Assembly: GCA_029582265.1 (NCBI GenBank)
Contig: CM055835.1
Location: forward strand, 11,711,498-11,775,497
Origin: Zoroaster sp. YZ-2022
Lineage: Eukaryota > Echinodermata > Asteroidea > Forcipulatida > Zoroasteridae
Length of the DNA stretch: 64,000 nt
Direction: 5' to 3'
Both the position numbers and the translations under genes were made by a program. The notes under the pieces were generated by a model. It did not search any database, was not told the origin of the DNA, and saw nothing but the letters and a program-made list of their open reading frames with translations. Positions 26,201 through 41,200 of the stretch are shown here, piece by piece; the first letter of the stretch is position 1; each line of letters starts with the position of its first letter.

Positions 26201-29200
26201 GCCAAGTAGCTAACTGGCTCATCCAAAATACCCAACCTGTCAAAAAACACTTTCATACTCTGCAAACAAACGGCCAAAGTTACAAAGTCTATGCTACCAT
26301 GCAAATGTCTCAGCATGAGAATTATTCTTGATTAATTTATTGATTTCCATGTTACAGGTGGCGTGAGAAAGTCTTTGAACTCCTAGTTCAACTAAAAACA
26401 CAAGACTTAGTTGAGGAAAACATCACAAGGAATCATAATTGGCAGGTGTGTGTTTCATTTCAGTAATTGTCATTCATAAATGGTCACAGTGCTTATTTCA
26501 CATCACATAAATTCCCATATCTAGGACAAAAAAAATACTAAAATACCCAAACACATCCATGTTTCCAAAAATATTTTGCTCATGTACAAGAATGCATTGC
26601 CCAATTTTCTTTTTAGAATTATAGTTGATCTTCAATTCAATTTTTGTATTTGTCCAAGTTTATAACATAAAATGGTAAATTATTTTGTCAATTGTATTTC
26701 TGTTTAAAAACAGTATAAATTTCATATGTATAAAACCACACAATAGATAAAGAACTAAAACTTAGATGATTAAATACTCTTAAAATAATATAAACAAAGT
26801 TTGGAAAAAAAGCAAGGCATGAAAGTATGTGAACATTTTAAAAAGCAAACCCATAATAAATAAGCGTGAAGGACTTATTTAGTATTAAAAACAATTTGAC
26901 ACAGAAGATGAAATTTAAAACTCATTCAAAACAACAAAAACCTAGCACACACAGACACATTTAAAACAACAAACACACACACACACACACACACACACCC
27001 ACACACCCACACAGATTGGTATCTTACTAATGGCCATTTCATTGAATCGTATTCAAATCATGAAAACCTTGAAATAGAGGTTATACATGTAAGTCTGTGT
27101 AATTACACAGTGAATTGTTCATGTTGGAGCAACATGTTAAAACATGTATGCATATGATGCTTAATAATCCATCAATGAAGACAAGCAGTTATTCAGTTAT
27201 ATGTAAAATGTTGTCTCAGAAATTTAAGACATCTTTACATGCATATTTATTTGAATTAAATAACATATACCCTATGTGTTGTGAGTGTAATTATGTTGTC
27301 ATGGAAAGGTTTAACAAGTGGCTGTGGCCTCAGTAGCCCTGGTCTTGGCCCTCCTTAAAAATGTTCCCATAGACATTATGATATTCTAATGGAAGTGCCC
27401 TTTAATCAGGAAACTAAACAACATCTCCTGAAGATCATAAGAGTATACTGATTGAAACGTTGAGTTTCTCACCACTGGTTCTTCTCAGAACCAACAATTA
27501 TTACAACTCCTAAGAGATCATTAACATGGTGCTTCCATAAACCTTCAACATTAGTAATAAACAAATAACAAAAAGTTACTTTTTACAATCCCCCATCTTG
27601 GAACCTAGCATAACTGAGAAAAAACTTGACAACCAGTTGAAAATCAGAATGAGGCTCATGTCCACAAATAGATGGGTGCGCAGGATGCTGTACCCCTTCA
27701 TTGCTTTGTTCGCCATGTCTTCAAGGATTCAGACCACACTGTGAAAAGCCCCCATGAGTAAATGCTCCCCTCTCTTTTGCCTCAAAAGGTGACAGATTTA
27801 GAAGAGAAGATCTTAAGTCTGCAAAATAAAGGTCACCTCTTGGAACATACCATTGCTGATAGGGATGCACAGCTCCAGCTTGCAAGGGGAGAGATTCAGG
27901 TGAATAAAACATTTCGGTCATTGTCAGAAATTTGTCCAAAATGGTGTAATATCATTGTAAATGTAAAAAATAAATGTATGGTCTCTATGCGTTTCATGAA
28001 CAGAGTCTCCAAGATGAATTGATATCAGTACAGCAGGTGGCGGAGATACTTGATGGAAGACTAAATGGATATGAGGAGGCTATGCCTCATTTGGCATCAC
28101 TGCTACAGAGGTAATTATAGTATTATTACTCTCCTATAATAAGCGGCAGGGCTTGTCACATGGCTATCAACCTTGTCCCCACGGCTTTCAAGCAGTTTCT
28201 GCATGCCTCATATCAACTGCTCTCTCTCTCTCAATATTCAAAAATCTTGGATATGCAAATTAGGTGATAGTCTGAAACAATTAAGAAGAATAGTGTAATT
28301 TTGGTAAAATTACTCATCAAAATATTTGATTTGTTAAAATATTTTGTTTCCTCAAAAAAATATTCAAACTAGTGGCATGTGCATTTTTTCAATTGAGGTA
28401 TGTATACACTGCCTTTAGTAGTCCCTTGTACTTAACCATTTACAAGGAATGTTATTCTAATTATCCTAAAAGGGATGTATTTGAGTTGACCTCACCGGGA
28501 TTTGAACTTTTGATCTCATGATTGAGAGTCAAGTGCTCTCCAGGACATTTATTTCTACACTCCAGAAACATGAAATTTAGAGGCTTTCTCAGCAAATAAT
28601 AAGTCATCTTTCACCATTTGAGAGAGGTTATGTCAAACAACCTGCGTTTTATATCCAAACCCCAGGTAAAATATTGTAAAAAGTAACTTTCTCTTAACCC
28701 CTTTTGCCTTGAATTCAGACTTTAGGTCCACTGAGGGAAAACAAATGGCCCTATTACTTTTTAGAAAACTCCTTCCTTATCACCTAAGTATTCCTTAGCA
28801 ATATCACCCAAGTATTGACAAAAAACTGTGTAAATAACACCAAAATATAGGCACTATTGTATGTGTTACGACAAGAGGGCTATTTGTTTTCCCCCAGTGG
28901 ACTATAGACTTTCTCTAAACTTACAATATTTTACATTGGGTTGAGATAATACAACTGATGTTGTTTATTTCATTTATTTAATATTTACTTAGAGCCCCTC
29001 TTTATTTATTTTTTCTTGTGTGAAAACCATATATGGAATATAATGTGGAACATTATCAGAAGAAAAAAAAAAGTTTCTCGTGTATGAGGATATCATTGAA
29101 GATACATTGTCTGTTAACTATTTGTAGTCACTTCATGCCTAAGGGGGGTGTTGTCGCTATGACGAATACTATTATTGTGGGATCGATATTCATGCATTGA

Positions 29201-32200
29201 TATTCATGCATCAGTGATTGTGTTTATCGGTACATCGGACAAGAATAGCAAATATGCATTGTGACTGTGTCATGCTGTGTTGTGCACAGTTTGGCAGCTA
29301 AATAAATCTTTTCAAGCAGAAATAACACAGTGTTTACCCTGGTGGTTCTGGATCGTATGAACCACAATTAGCCGACAAAATGTGAGTTATATCTGCACAT
29401 ATGTGGTCACAAAAGATAATAATAATAAACGGGTAGGGACAAATGACCTAACTTGAAGGACCAGCTCTTGAAATGAGCATGGTTTTTGTTCAGAAAAATA
29501 GAGTTTCAGAAAAACTTAATGTAATAACAATATAGGACAACCTCAGGCAGAATAAAATTCATTTTTTGTTTAGGTAGGTGTACAAATGATCTTGCATGTA
29601 TTGATTTGTTTTTGTTACAATATTTGATTATTTAATTTTTTTATTTTGTTTAAAGAGTTATTTATAGTTGTTAGTACATATTATTTTTTGAGAGGTGCTA
29701 TTTGAATTTGTAAAATAAATAGCTGAATAATTTGTGACCAAGGAAACTGATAAGCATCTAGCACTAAGCCTTGGTGTCTTAGCCTGTTTGTAGTTAAAGT
29801 TTAAAATCATACAGTAACAGTAGAAACATATCCACCAAGAATAGAAACATTCATCAGTTTGTATTTGCATCACACAGACTCATAGGGATATCATCCCTTC
29901 GTAAACACTGGATACATGTATGTCACATTCTTCTGGCTCTTTTTCAATACACCACCGGATATTGAAATTTTTTGAAAACAAAATTATGAATGGGAAAAAT
30001 TAGTTAGACGCTTTGTCTTTTCACAGAATAAAGACCTCGGGGCCACAGAACATTGCATGTACAAATTACTGTGAATTGTTAGGATTGAGGCGGAGGTTTC
30101 ATGTGTGCCAAGATATATGGCTTTATTTGTTGTATTCTGCAAATCTGATTCAGCTTACATGTATGTTATGTATATACTATCTACAGCTTTCAGTTAGTTA
30201 GACGCTTTGTCTTTTTCACAGTATAAAGACCTCGGGGCCACAGAACATGCATCAGTGATTGTGTAGATTTACTGTACCCACACAGTCATATTGTTTTTTG
30301 GGTGGAGGTATTTGAATATGTAAACAGGCTGGATATTTCGTAACAAAGGAAATTAAGTAAGACTAATTGCGGTGACACCATGTGAAATTCTCAATTGGGT
30401 AGTAATTAGTTCTGAAAAGAACTGGAGGTACAACTCTATGTTTCGATCAGTATGCTCTGATCGTCCTCACGATTCTCCTGAGGACGATCAGAGCATACTG
30501 ATCGAAACATCGAGTTGTACCTCCAGTTCTTTTCAGAACTAATTACTACTCAATTGAGAATTTCACATGGTGTCACTGCAATTAGTCTTACTTATCCTCC
30601 TGACCATGCAAAGCTACAAGTTTTACCCACAAAGGAAATTGATAAGTATCTGGCAGTGAGCCTTGGCGGGTTTGCCCATTTACATTGTATATTTAATATA
30701 ATAACATTATAATTTAGTATTTGTGTTGGTGATCCATCAAGAATAGCAAATTTCAATAATAAAAATCATGAGTAGGTTTACAGTGCGCAAAGAGTCAGAA
30801 ACAAACTAGGTAGGCAGCTATAAACTATAAAGTGTATCTGTTATTTTTTTTTTAAATGTCCCAAATTGTGGGTGGGAAATTAAGGGGATCATGGGCTGTC
30901 ATGACTGTTTACGTACTCAAGATGTGCTGCCAAAACTGAAAAATAACAAGCATCAATGAATATTTATTTTGTTTAGTTATTTGTTATTTATTTATTCTCT
31001 CTGCCATGAAACCAATTTCCCCTGGAAAAACATGTCCCTTTGTGACATTTTCTGCCCAGGGGTAACATTTGAAAAAAAAAATAATGATGCATGCTTCATA
31101 TCATCATAAAGCATACAGTATTATTGTGTTTGTTTTTTTAAAGTTTATATCTAGGTTAATATAACATGTTTTTATCCCTTTGTGATAAAATGAACAGTGC
31201 GTGACTGCCATTACATACATGTGTCAGTGTGTGTGACAACAATGGGCATAGGAAAAGACGCTGATAAAAGTTGGCTTATTTTTCACACGATTCTGTGACA
31301 TTTGACAAATACATTTTTTCCGTGTTCCATTTTAGCACCAAATTACCCCATTATTTCTTTGGACCTGCCTGATTTTACCTGTGATGTCTTGCTTCACTAC
31401 TTCAGCTGGTCTAGCTTCTTTGTAAATAGTTACATAAGGGGTGTTCCCTTGGCTGATCAAACTGGATGATTCAAGATTTTGTTGGGGGATATGGGTTTCA
31501 CTGCAGACAAATGAAAATTAAAAAAATAAAAATAAATAAATAAACAAATAAAAATATTCATTGATGCTTGTTTTGGACACACCTCCCCTCCACCCTTACA
31601 ATCCCCCATACAATGTTCCAGACTTGTAAGTTATGTACTCCAACTTTATATTTGTAGTTGAGTACTTTTTCATGAGTATGAGTACAAATGCAGAAAATTG
31701 TACGAGTATAAGTATTATGATTCTGCAATGTTAAGCAGGACTTTCTGTCTGTACAATGTGTGGCCCCATTCAGGCTGCATTACGTGTACAAATTACTGTG
31801 AATTGTTGCAAACATGTTAGGATTGAGGCGGAGGTTTCAAGTGTGCCAAGATTTTTGGCTTTATTTGTTGTATTGTGCAAATCTAGCTTATGTTATGTAT
31901 ATACTATCTTCAGCTTTCAGTTAGTTAGATGCTTTGTCTTTTTCACAGAATAAAGACCTCGGGGCCACTAAACATGCATCAGTGATAATACTGTACCCAC
32001 ACAGTCATATTATTTTTTGGGTGGAGGTATTTGAATATATGTAAACAGGCGGAATATTTCGTGACAAAGGAAATTGATAAGTATCTGGCAGTGAGTCTTG
32101 GCGGGTTTGCCCATTTACATTGTATATTTAATATAATAACACTATAATTTACTATTTGTATTGGTGATCCATCAAGAATAGCAAATTTCAATAATAGAAA

Positions 32201-35200
32201 CATGCATCAGTGATCATGAGTAGGTTTACAGTGTGCAAAGAGCCAGAAACAAACGAGGTAGGCAGCTATAAAGTGTATCTGTTATTTTTAAAAAAATGTC
32301 CCAAATTATGGGTGGGAAATTAAGAAGGGGATCATGGGCTGTCACGACTGTTTACGTACTCGAGTGTGCTGCCAAAACTGAAAAATTACAAGCATCAATG
32401 AATATCGAGCAGGCTAATCGAAACGTAGAGAATAACCCGTGAAGTCCCTATGGTTCTCCCTGAACCATATTAACCCGTGAAGTCCCCATGGTTCTCCCTG
32501 AACCATATTTCTCACTTAGCGACAGTAGAGAAAAACGAGTTGCCCGAAATTGGTTCTCCCTTGAACCTTTCTCACTTAACGAAGGTTGAGATACGAGTTG
32601 TGCGATACGGTTCTTTTCAGAACCTGTATCTCAGCTTCACGTTAGTTGAGATAAACACATGGTGTTACCGCAAACCGAAACGATATCGATATTCCACCAT
32701 GCAAAGCCTCAAAACTTACATCAATGAATATTTATTTTGTTTAGTTATTTGTTATTTATTTATTTTTTCTCTGTGCCATGAAACCAATATCCCCTGGAAA
32801 AACATGTCCCTTTGTGACATTTTCTGCCCAGGGGTAACATTTGAAGAAGAACAAAAATAATGATGCATGCTTCATATCATCATAAAGCATACATTATTAT
32901 TGTGGTTTTTTAAAAAGTTTATATCTAGATTGCCTTGAGCACCACTTAGTTGGTGGATACGTGTGCTATATACACCATGTAAGTCCACACATTATTATTA
33001 TTATTATGTCTGTACAATGTGTGGCCCCATTCAGGATCCATTACTTGTACAAATTACTGTGAATTGTTGCAAACATGTTAGGATTGAGGCGGAGGTTTCA
33101 TGTGTGCCAAGATATATGGCTTTATTTGTTGTATTCTGCAAATCTGATTCAGCTTATGTTATGTATATACTATCTACAGCTTTAAGATGAAACACAAGGG
33201 ATATCAAGACAAACTGACTGGTGTGACATCTAAACTAGCTTCCTTTGACCATCGAATCAGCTTTGCAGTAGGCCGCATTGAAATTTTAAAAGGTGTGTCT
33301 AGTTTGTGTGCCAGTTCTACCCTAATTTAAAGGGAATGTACAGCATTTGTAATTTTGAAGACTGGGTTATACTTTCTCAGTTCCCTCGAGACTATATGGA
33401 CTGGTTGCTATGTCACCAAAAATAAATTAATTGATGTGTCGCACCATGGTGCCCGTGTGAAGTGCTGTGCTCCTCTTTGCACTGTGGCACTTTGCAGCGG
33501 AAAGATTCAAGCTAAGGCCCATTTTTGATGCCATTTGTGATGGCTGTTTTGTTATGTTAATAAGTCAACTTAGTCAAGTATTGTAAGTATTACAGCAAAA
33601 TGCAAAGACATTCCTAGCCCCTTGTGTGTGGTCCGATTGTGGTCCAATTGTGGCTCCATGGGACACTTGTGCAGGAGCCTGACAAAATACTGTGAATTAA
33701 ATCCTTTGTGTGCCAGTGTAAAATTGTTGTATGCACTAGAAACAGCATTTTTTGTTTAAATAGATAAATAAAATGGGGGATTTATTTTTAATGCAGATAT
33801 TTTAAAAATGTATCGCACATGTTTACCTGCAATTTTTAATGCAGATATTTGAAAATGCATCGCACGTGTTTACTGGCCATTTTTAATGCATTTCGAGATG
33901 TATTTAGTTGATTGAAAAATTATGGTGCAGTCCCTCTCAGTGACGCTTCATCTGTGAAGGATCTGAAAATATATCCTGTCTCTCAAACCAATTCCACACT
34001 CTGACCAATTGGTCAAATTGGTACTTATAAAATCAACTATTACCGAACAAACAATATTGTCAAATTGACAAACTATGGGAATAGTCAGATATGGACTCAA
34101 ATCATTTTGTACCAAAAATACAATTTGAATAAAACAAGTCAACAGAGATGAACCAATAAAACAAACGGTCCTATTTGGGACCAACAAAACAAACTGCCCT
34201 TTTCCAGACCAACAAAACAAACGGTCCTTTTCAGTACTAACAAAACATAGTTTAGAGTATTGGTTACATAGAATAAAATCATACAAGTTCGATAACTTAG
34301 TTCCTCATGCCAACAATGTGTGAATGTGTGTCCCAGTACATTTATCTAATAAATTATTAGTATTGTTTCCAGTTTCTTTTATACATAAGCTGACTTAGAA
34401 GAATAAATTCGCTGTTAAGCTTGGGACATGATAATATGGAATATCGCGATACCTTTTTTTGTTTGATTACGATATCAATAACCTTTTCAAGTTATTGAGA
34501 TATTGGCAAATCACGATATAAAAAATATATCACTATTAAAAAAAAAATGCAATTGAGAGTCAATTCAGAAATTCCATGGAAACAAAAATTTTCAGCATTC
34601 AGAAGTGAGAAACAAAAGCGAACTACTTCGGTTGTTAGCTGCAGTCTTGTATTCGAGTCCCCAGTGTCGAGTCTGAGTCACGAGTCATGTGGGTCGAGTC
34701 TGAGTCACGAATCAAGAAGGTCGAGTCACGAGTCACTTACAGAATTCAAATAAAAATGAAAACCTTACACATATGTCAAGGTTCAAAGCTAAGTGAAAAA
34801 ATACTCGAGGTATATGGGCTAGGGTCTCATGTTCCAAAAATTTCCCAACATTATTTGAAAATGGTTTGAAATTTCTCAATTTTTTTGTAATGTTTTCGTT
34901 TTTTATACAAATTAACCCTCCTACTATAGCTGCACTTTAGTGGCAAGTAGCTATAGTGGTCAAAATCAGTCAACTGCCCGTTTTGACTTCACCCAAATGT
35001 GCACACAGGGGCATTGTTGACTGGTTTTTACTGTCATTTTAACCACCCTGAACAATACCAGACAATGCTTTTACCAGTCAAAAACGGTTGACTCATTTTG
35101 ACCTGTAAATGTACTTACTACACGTAAGGTTTGACAGTGTTTGACTTTTAAGTGCACGAGATAATGCTTGGCAAGTATATCAACATTTGACTGATTTTGA

Positions 35201-38200
35201 GCCTTGTAGTAGTAGGAGGGTTAATGTTTGGAACCTGAATGATATATTTTGTTTTGCTCAGGTATAGGTTGTTGGCTGGTCTGGAGAGGGTTAAGACAAT
35301 GTTTAGAATTGGAATTTGGCATCATCCTTTGAAATTTACATATATTTTGCATACATTGTTTTTCAACTGTGCATAATAATAAAAAAAACCTGACCAAGTG
35401 AGGATCACTTTATAATTCTCATAACCCCACACCATTGTACATTGCTCGCGCCTGATTCCATTTCCCAATAATCACGATGGATTTAGCAAATTGTTTTCCC
35501 ACATTTCAGCCTGCAGCCAATATTTATATATTGCTAGAATAACATTTAAATAATAAAACAATAATGTGTCTCTCTATAATGTCCCCAAATCAATTCACCA
35601 TAACCAAATGCAATAAACACAGATGTAATTATACTCTTTTGAAAAAGCCATAAAATTAAATATTTACAACATGTGTAGTCTGACAGCTACACTGATTTTC
35701 GAAAATAAAATTGAGCAGCATTTTAACAAAAGATAATTTCGACAATATGACATACATGTACTGTATGTCAGCCAAATTTTGAATTTGGAGGGAATTCCCA
35801 CAATTATCTCCCATCCTCGCTCCCAAAGAAAGTCGTCATAGTTTATTAGGTTTTGTTGTTGAACTACAGTCTAGCCTAAATATTGATTTGGCTTCGTCTA
35901 CAGGAACATATGGGAAAGATATTACTGTTACATCTGCACTAAGAAATCGTTTCCAAAAAAAACTCCATAAAATCACTGTCGTTTCTCTTTAATCCACTGC
36001 CACTCAAACAAATCTGTTCAGAAGTGTTGGGATTTGAATGCATACCTGTGGTTGTCGGCTCTAAAGCAATTGTGCGTGAATGAAAAAAATAATCGCAATA
36101 CTGTCGAAAATCACGATATATCGTGGATCACACATGAAAAAAATTGATATCGCCTAAGCTTATTCCCTGTGCATGCCGCCAACTTGGAGATTGGTAGGCC
36201 TATTCCTGCAAAATACTCACGTATACCATATTGCCAACTGCGTGTACTTTCAAAGATGACCAATGCATGTCTAACTTGAGTTAAATCCATAGGGGGATAT
36301 TGCTGAGTGGTTTAGTGCATCAGACTTGTGTTCTCACGGTTGAGTCATTAGAATGTGGGTTCAAATCCTAACTGTGACCATGGTGCTTTTGTCCTTGAGC
36401 ATGAAGACACTTTACTGTAATTACTTCAGGAGTATAAATGGGTACCTGTGAGTGTAGAGCTGGTCAATGTTTGCTTATAACGCAGTAGCGGCAAAAGAGG
36501 AAGCACATATGTGATTGTATACTCCCCAGGGTGCTGAGAAAGGTTACAGTAATGATATTGGTCCAGTGGCCAGGCGTGGTAATGTAAAACGCATTGAGAC
36601 TTAGTGTAAGTCTATGTGAAATGCGCTATATAAGAATGAATTAATATTATTATCCATCATTTCGTTTCAGAACCTAAAAAGAAATTGTATTCATTGACAC
36701 GGTGTCATTGCAAACAATATATTAGAGAGTTTACCCACCTACCCACTTTATTTTGTTTTTCAATGTGACCAGAAACACCTTTAATTTATTAGGCCTAATG
36801 TCATGTAAGGATTCAGCTGAATCTAACTGGAGAAATTCTTGCTCTGTGAAATCAGGATTACTGGCTAGAAAGGATGCAATATGGCAACTGAGGGAGAAGG
36901 AGATACATGCAGGTTGTCAACAACAGCCCTCAGATGGAGACAAGATGGATGACAAGGACTGTGACAATAACAATCACAGGTAAAGGCTGGATACACCTTT
37001 GGTAATTACCTTGTAAAGAATAAACCAACATTATTACCGTATTTTTAAAAGCTTAGGCCTACTTGATGTGAAGTTGATGTGAAGTTGGTAAACTATAGCT
37101 ACACTATGAACGGGACGATATAATAACAAAAACGGGACGATACAAAATAATTGGGAACGCTGTGGCAATCAGAACCACCACATTCTCATTTCACGATATT
37201 TGACGTTCAAACCAAATGGTGTTATCGCAAACAGAAAACGATAACAATTATCCTGAGCAATAATTCTGTTTGACATGCTTTCATTTGAGAGAAATCATAA
37301 ATAATTTGATAATTGCATGTAGCTATTACTAATTGAGGATAAAATGTATATACATTTTTACAATTATCTCATAAAATTGTGAATTAAATAAGCTTAAACT
37401 TTTACAGGTAAGTTTATTGTTCCATGGTGTAAAAGTAACATGTTAGCTTGGTGAGTCATGTGCAAGATCCAACCCCCACCCCACACAGCAAACAGGTCCG
37501 AGGGAAATCCCTAAAAAGCAGTTTGTTTCATACCTTGGAATAAATCATTTTGTTTGGTTCGTCCAATGCATAAGATTATCATATGAGCAGCTTGAGACCG
37601 AGTTACAGCAAGTAACACATGAGCGAGATGCTCTAGCAACCAGAATCCAACGGGACACAAAAACCATGCAACAGCAGTATGATGCAATCAAAGAGAAATG
37701 TAAGATTGCCTGTAACTTAGCAATGCAATGTTGATTCATATGTGACTCCAATGGGGGAAGGCATGTAAATTCACCACCTTTTTCACCACCCTGTATCAGC
37801 CCCTGTATTGGGCAAATATATTGCATCTAGAATGCAGAAATATCCACTGCCCTCTCACACCATATGCCTTACGGACTTTGTGGTTCACACTCAAATCCAA
37901 ACATTTTCCTATTCTTTTGAAATTGGTCAGTTGCATGCCTGGTTAAATGGCTGGGCATTTAAGGGAAGTTTAAAGACAGGGTTATACTTTCTCATAGCTC
38001 CCTAGGGACTATTTTGTCTTAAACTTTAAAGATATATCTTACATATTTTTTATTACTACCCTGGCCAATTCTGGCCAACTCTTTTACGGTTGAAAAAGGG
38101 GCCATATTATTTGAAGAATTGAAAACAAATACCTTGAATTATTAACTGTTCACTATTTTCAGAAGCATATTTCACAAGATCGGTTGAACCGAAATAAAAT

Positions 38201-41200
38201 CTTTCAATGAATCTCTAGCATGCCCTACCATAACTTTATCTGGGAAATTAATTTACTTTTCAACCGATCTTCTGACAAAATTGTGTGAGATATATCTTTG
38301 TGTTTTCCTTTCTGCAACAATAGCCCAAAATCATATTAAAATGTATTTTTGAATTTATGTAAATTGTTGTCAGTTGAATCCAAACAAGAACAAGATGCCT
38401 CTAGAATTCAGGAATTGGAATTCCAGATTCAACAAAGGTCAAAGGTCAGTATCTGCTGTTTTTGTCATTTAATTTTAAAACCAGTATATCCTTTGATAAA
38501 ATGTCTGGTAATCCAGATATGTATAAAAACCAACCTGTGAAAGTTTCAGATTAAATACTGTTGTGTCGTTTATGAGAAAATGCATTCAGAATGTTTTTTT
38601 TAGTTGTTGGAAGCGTGTGTGTATTTTGCATATAAATGCCTGGGACCTGGCAATATAGCAGGCCAGCACACTTCATGTTAGTATTATATTTCTGATCTTA
38701 ATTGACACCATAATTATAGAGTTTGCAGAGTATTTCTGATAAACTTGACCGAACTGAGGCCGAATGCCAAGAATCCAATAGAACAATCTCTAAGTTGAAG
38801 ACGGAGCTGGCCAAAGTACAGCTGTCAACAGAAAGAGGTAAATAACACAGAATACTCAATGGAAGAAAATAAGTTAAACAAATTTTAAACAAGGGTTTTT
38901 CCAAAATAATGATCCAAAGCAGTATGATATCCTGTCATAATTAAGGGGAATGTACAGCATTGGTAATGTTGACAAAACTGCTTACTTTGAAACAAGATAC
39001 ACATTTAGCAACCAACCTAGGAAAGATTCTGCTCAATATCATTGGAAAAGTTTCTACTCAATGTTACTGGAAAGGTTTGAAGAGCATACACAGTGATTAC
39101 AGAAAACACTTGGAGCAAAAAGGTTGCCAGATGGCAACTTTTTGCAAATGTACTTCCAATGGAATAATTTTTCAGGATGATTGCCGGAACCTTTATCATC
39201 TTCACATCAAGTAAGCTTTCAGATAATAATTTTGTATTCGCGTAATTGCCAATGTCATACCTTTCCTTTAGTTACTTATTTTAATTCGAAATTCGAATTT
39301 GAAAGTCATTTAATTCCTCCCATCACGGAAAATAGCAGTATACTGATTTTAAGTTTGTGATTAGCATTGCATAATAAACTTTTTAAAGTAATTGTAGAAG
39401 TGTAGATCAGTCACTCACTAATCAGTAACAAAAAATAATTTTTTAATATTATTATGAATGGAAAATTACAGTCTTGTGGATGGAAAGACAAATTTTATCA
39501 AGTCCTTGGCTTTATGGTTTCATTAATTTTTTATTTAATTTGTTTTAATCCACGACAGCCTCAGCTGAAAAGATGGCAGCAGTGGAGTCTCAACTGACCA
39601 ATCAGCTCGCAGAGATGGAACACAGACTCAACGATGCAAGGCGAGAACAAGCCAAAGCTGGTACGTATCAACATGGCCATCAACTACAGGCCTGAAATTT
39701 GATTCTTGTAGGAGCAAAACTACTTTTCCACTTAGATGGAATCTGAAGCTGATATGTACTATTAAAGGGAATGGACAACATTGGTAATGTTGACTGAACT
39801 GCCTCTGTGGGTATGCTTTCTTACTTGATAAACATCATAAACATTTAATTAAACAAACGACCTGTGAAGTCATGGGCAAAATGTGAACAAAACATTCATA
39901 ATTATTTACAAAGAATACTATGCCAAAAAGATGTAAAGATGCTTCTTTTTGAAAATGTGCACATTTGTTGGTATTTTTCTGAAATCAGAGCACTTTAGAT
40001 GAAACATTTTTCATGATGATTGGCACCTTTCCCAACTTCACATCAGCTTTTGGCTCCAATGAATAGATATGTTTAGGGGCGAAATTAAATAAATTAAATG
40101 CTTGAAAGTGGGGTTGCCCGCCAGTCAAATTAGCTCTTTTCTGCATTTTTTCCCCAGTTGTTTGCCTGAGACAACTTGAACGCCAGATGGGGCGTGAGCG
40201 AGAGAGATCGGCCGAGATCCTGAGAACACAAGAGGAGCATCTCGGCTTAGAGATGGAGAGGGTAACATCTCAGCTGAGGCAGGCAGAGAAAGACAGGAAC
40301 CTGCTAATGGTAAGATAGTGCTTCAAAACTTTTTGAGAACATGGCATGTTCACAAAGGAATGTTCATACATGTTCCCATTAGGTAACATCAGCTTTTTCC
40401 CAGCTAGCATACACATCAATGGGGAAACCCGAATGGCATATTCCTTTTTGGGAACACAGTGCATTCCCAAAGGACCATCCAATGTTTCCATCAGGAGCAT
40501 CAGTAGCCTTTAGTCAAGGTGCATGTGGCAACCCGGAACACAGTGCACTAAAAAAGACCATGCCCGGGAGTGGCGACACCCTGAGGGCCTTTACCAGTCA
40601 TTTCTGTGGTCTTACGTTTTTCTTTATATTTCTCTACCGATGTGGTAGGGAAATGTTAATTAATACATAATACTAATTTGTTGTGGTATCACTTATTTAA
40701 ATAGAGACAGGCCCAACATTTTGCTTAAAGTGATTGGTTAAAATAAATTTACATACATAAATTATTTATTTTGCTGGAGGTTTATGAATAATTCAGTAGT
40801 AGCCTCATCCAGAATGGACTGGTAATGGCACTCCTGGCTTCGCCACTCTTGTCCATGTTTTTATTTTTCCGTCGTTGTATTTCGGGTTGCTGCATGCAGC
40901 CTTGACTAAAGGCTAGAGCATCAGCTGTTCCCAGCTGGGGTATACACATCATAAGAAATATCCTAATGGAACATTGCATTTCCAAAGGAAAGTTCATTAT
41001 CCCATCAGAATGATCAGCTTCCAGCTAGTAAACACTTCTATGGATAAATCCTAATGTTCTTTTTGCTTTGCCTTCTGTTCCCAGTAAGAACAGTATGTAT
41101 GTGTTCCCATTGGGAATGATCACTTTCCTAATAGCCCATATGCATAAGGGTAATCACATGGCCATGTGAAGAGGGCAAACTAACACAATCAAAAGCGTGA

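Noticed and set aside
36298..36370. tRNA gene
   Set aside because: Boxes A and B are good but the cloverleaf stems are not, and a SINE body and tail follow. The same holds for 9388, 17222, 28485, 41760 and 49835.
36753..36855. Extending CCHCR1 exon 13 upstream to the ORF start
   Set aside because: No acceptor near 36753 has the right phase; GATCAG-type acceptors further in would add residues not found in vertebrates, while the site at 36855 gives a gapless match.
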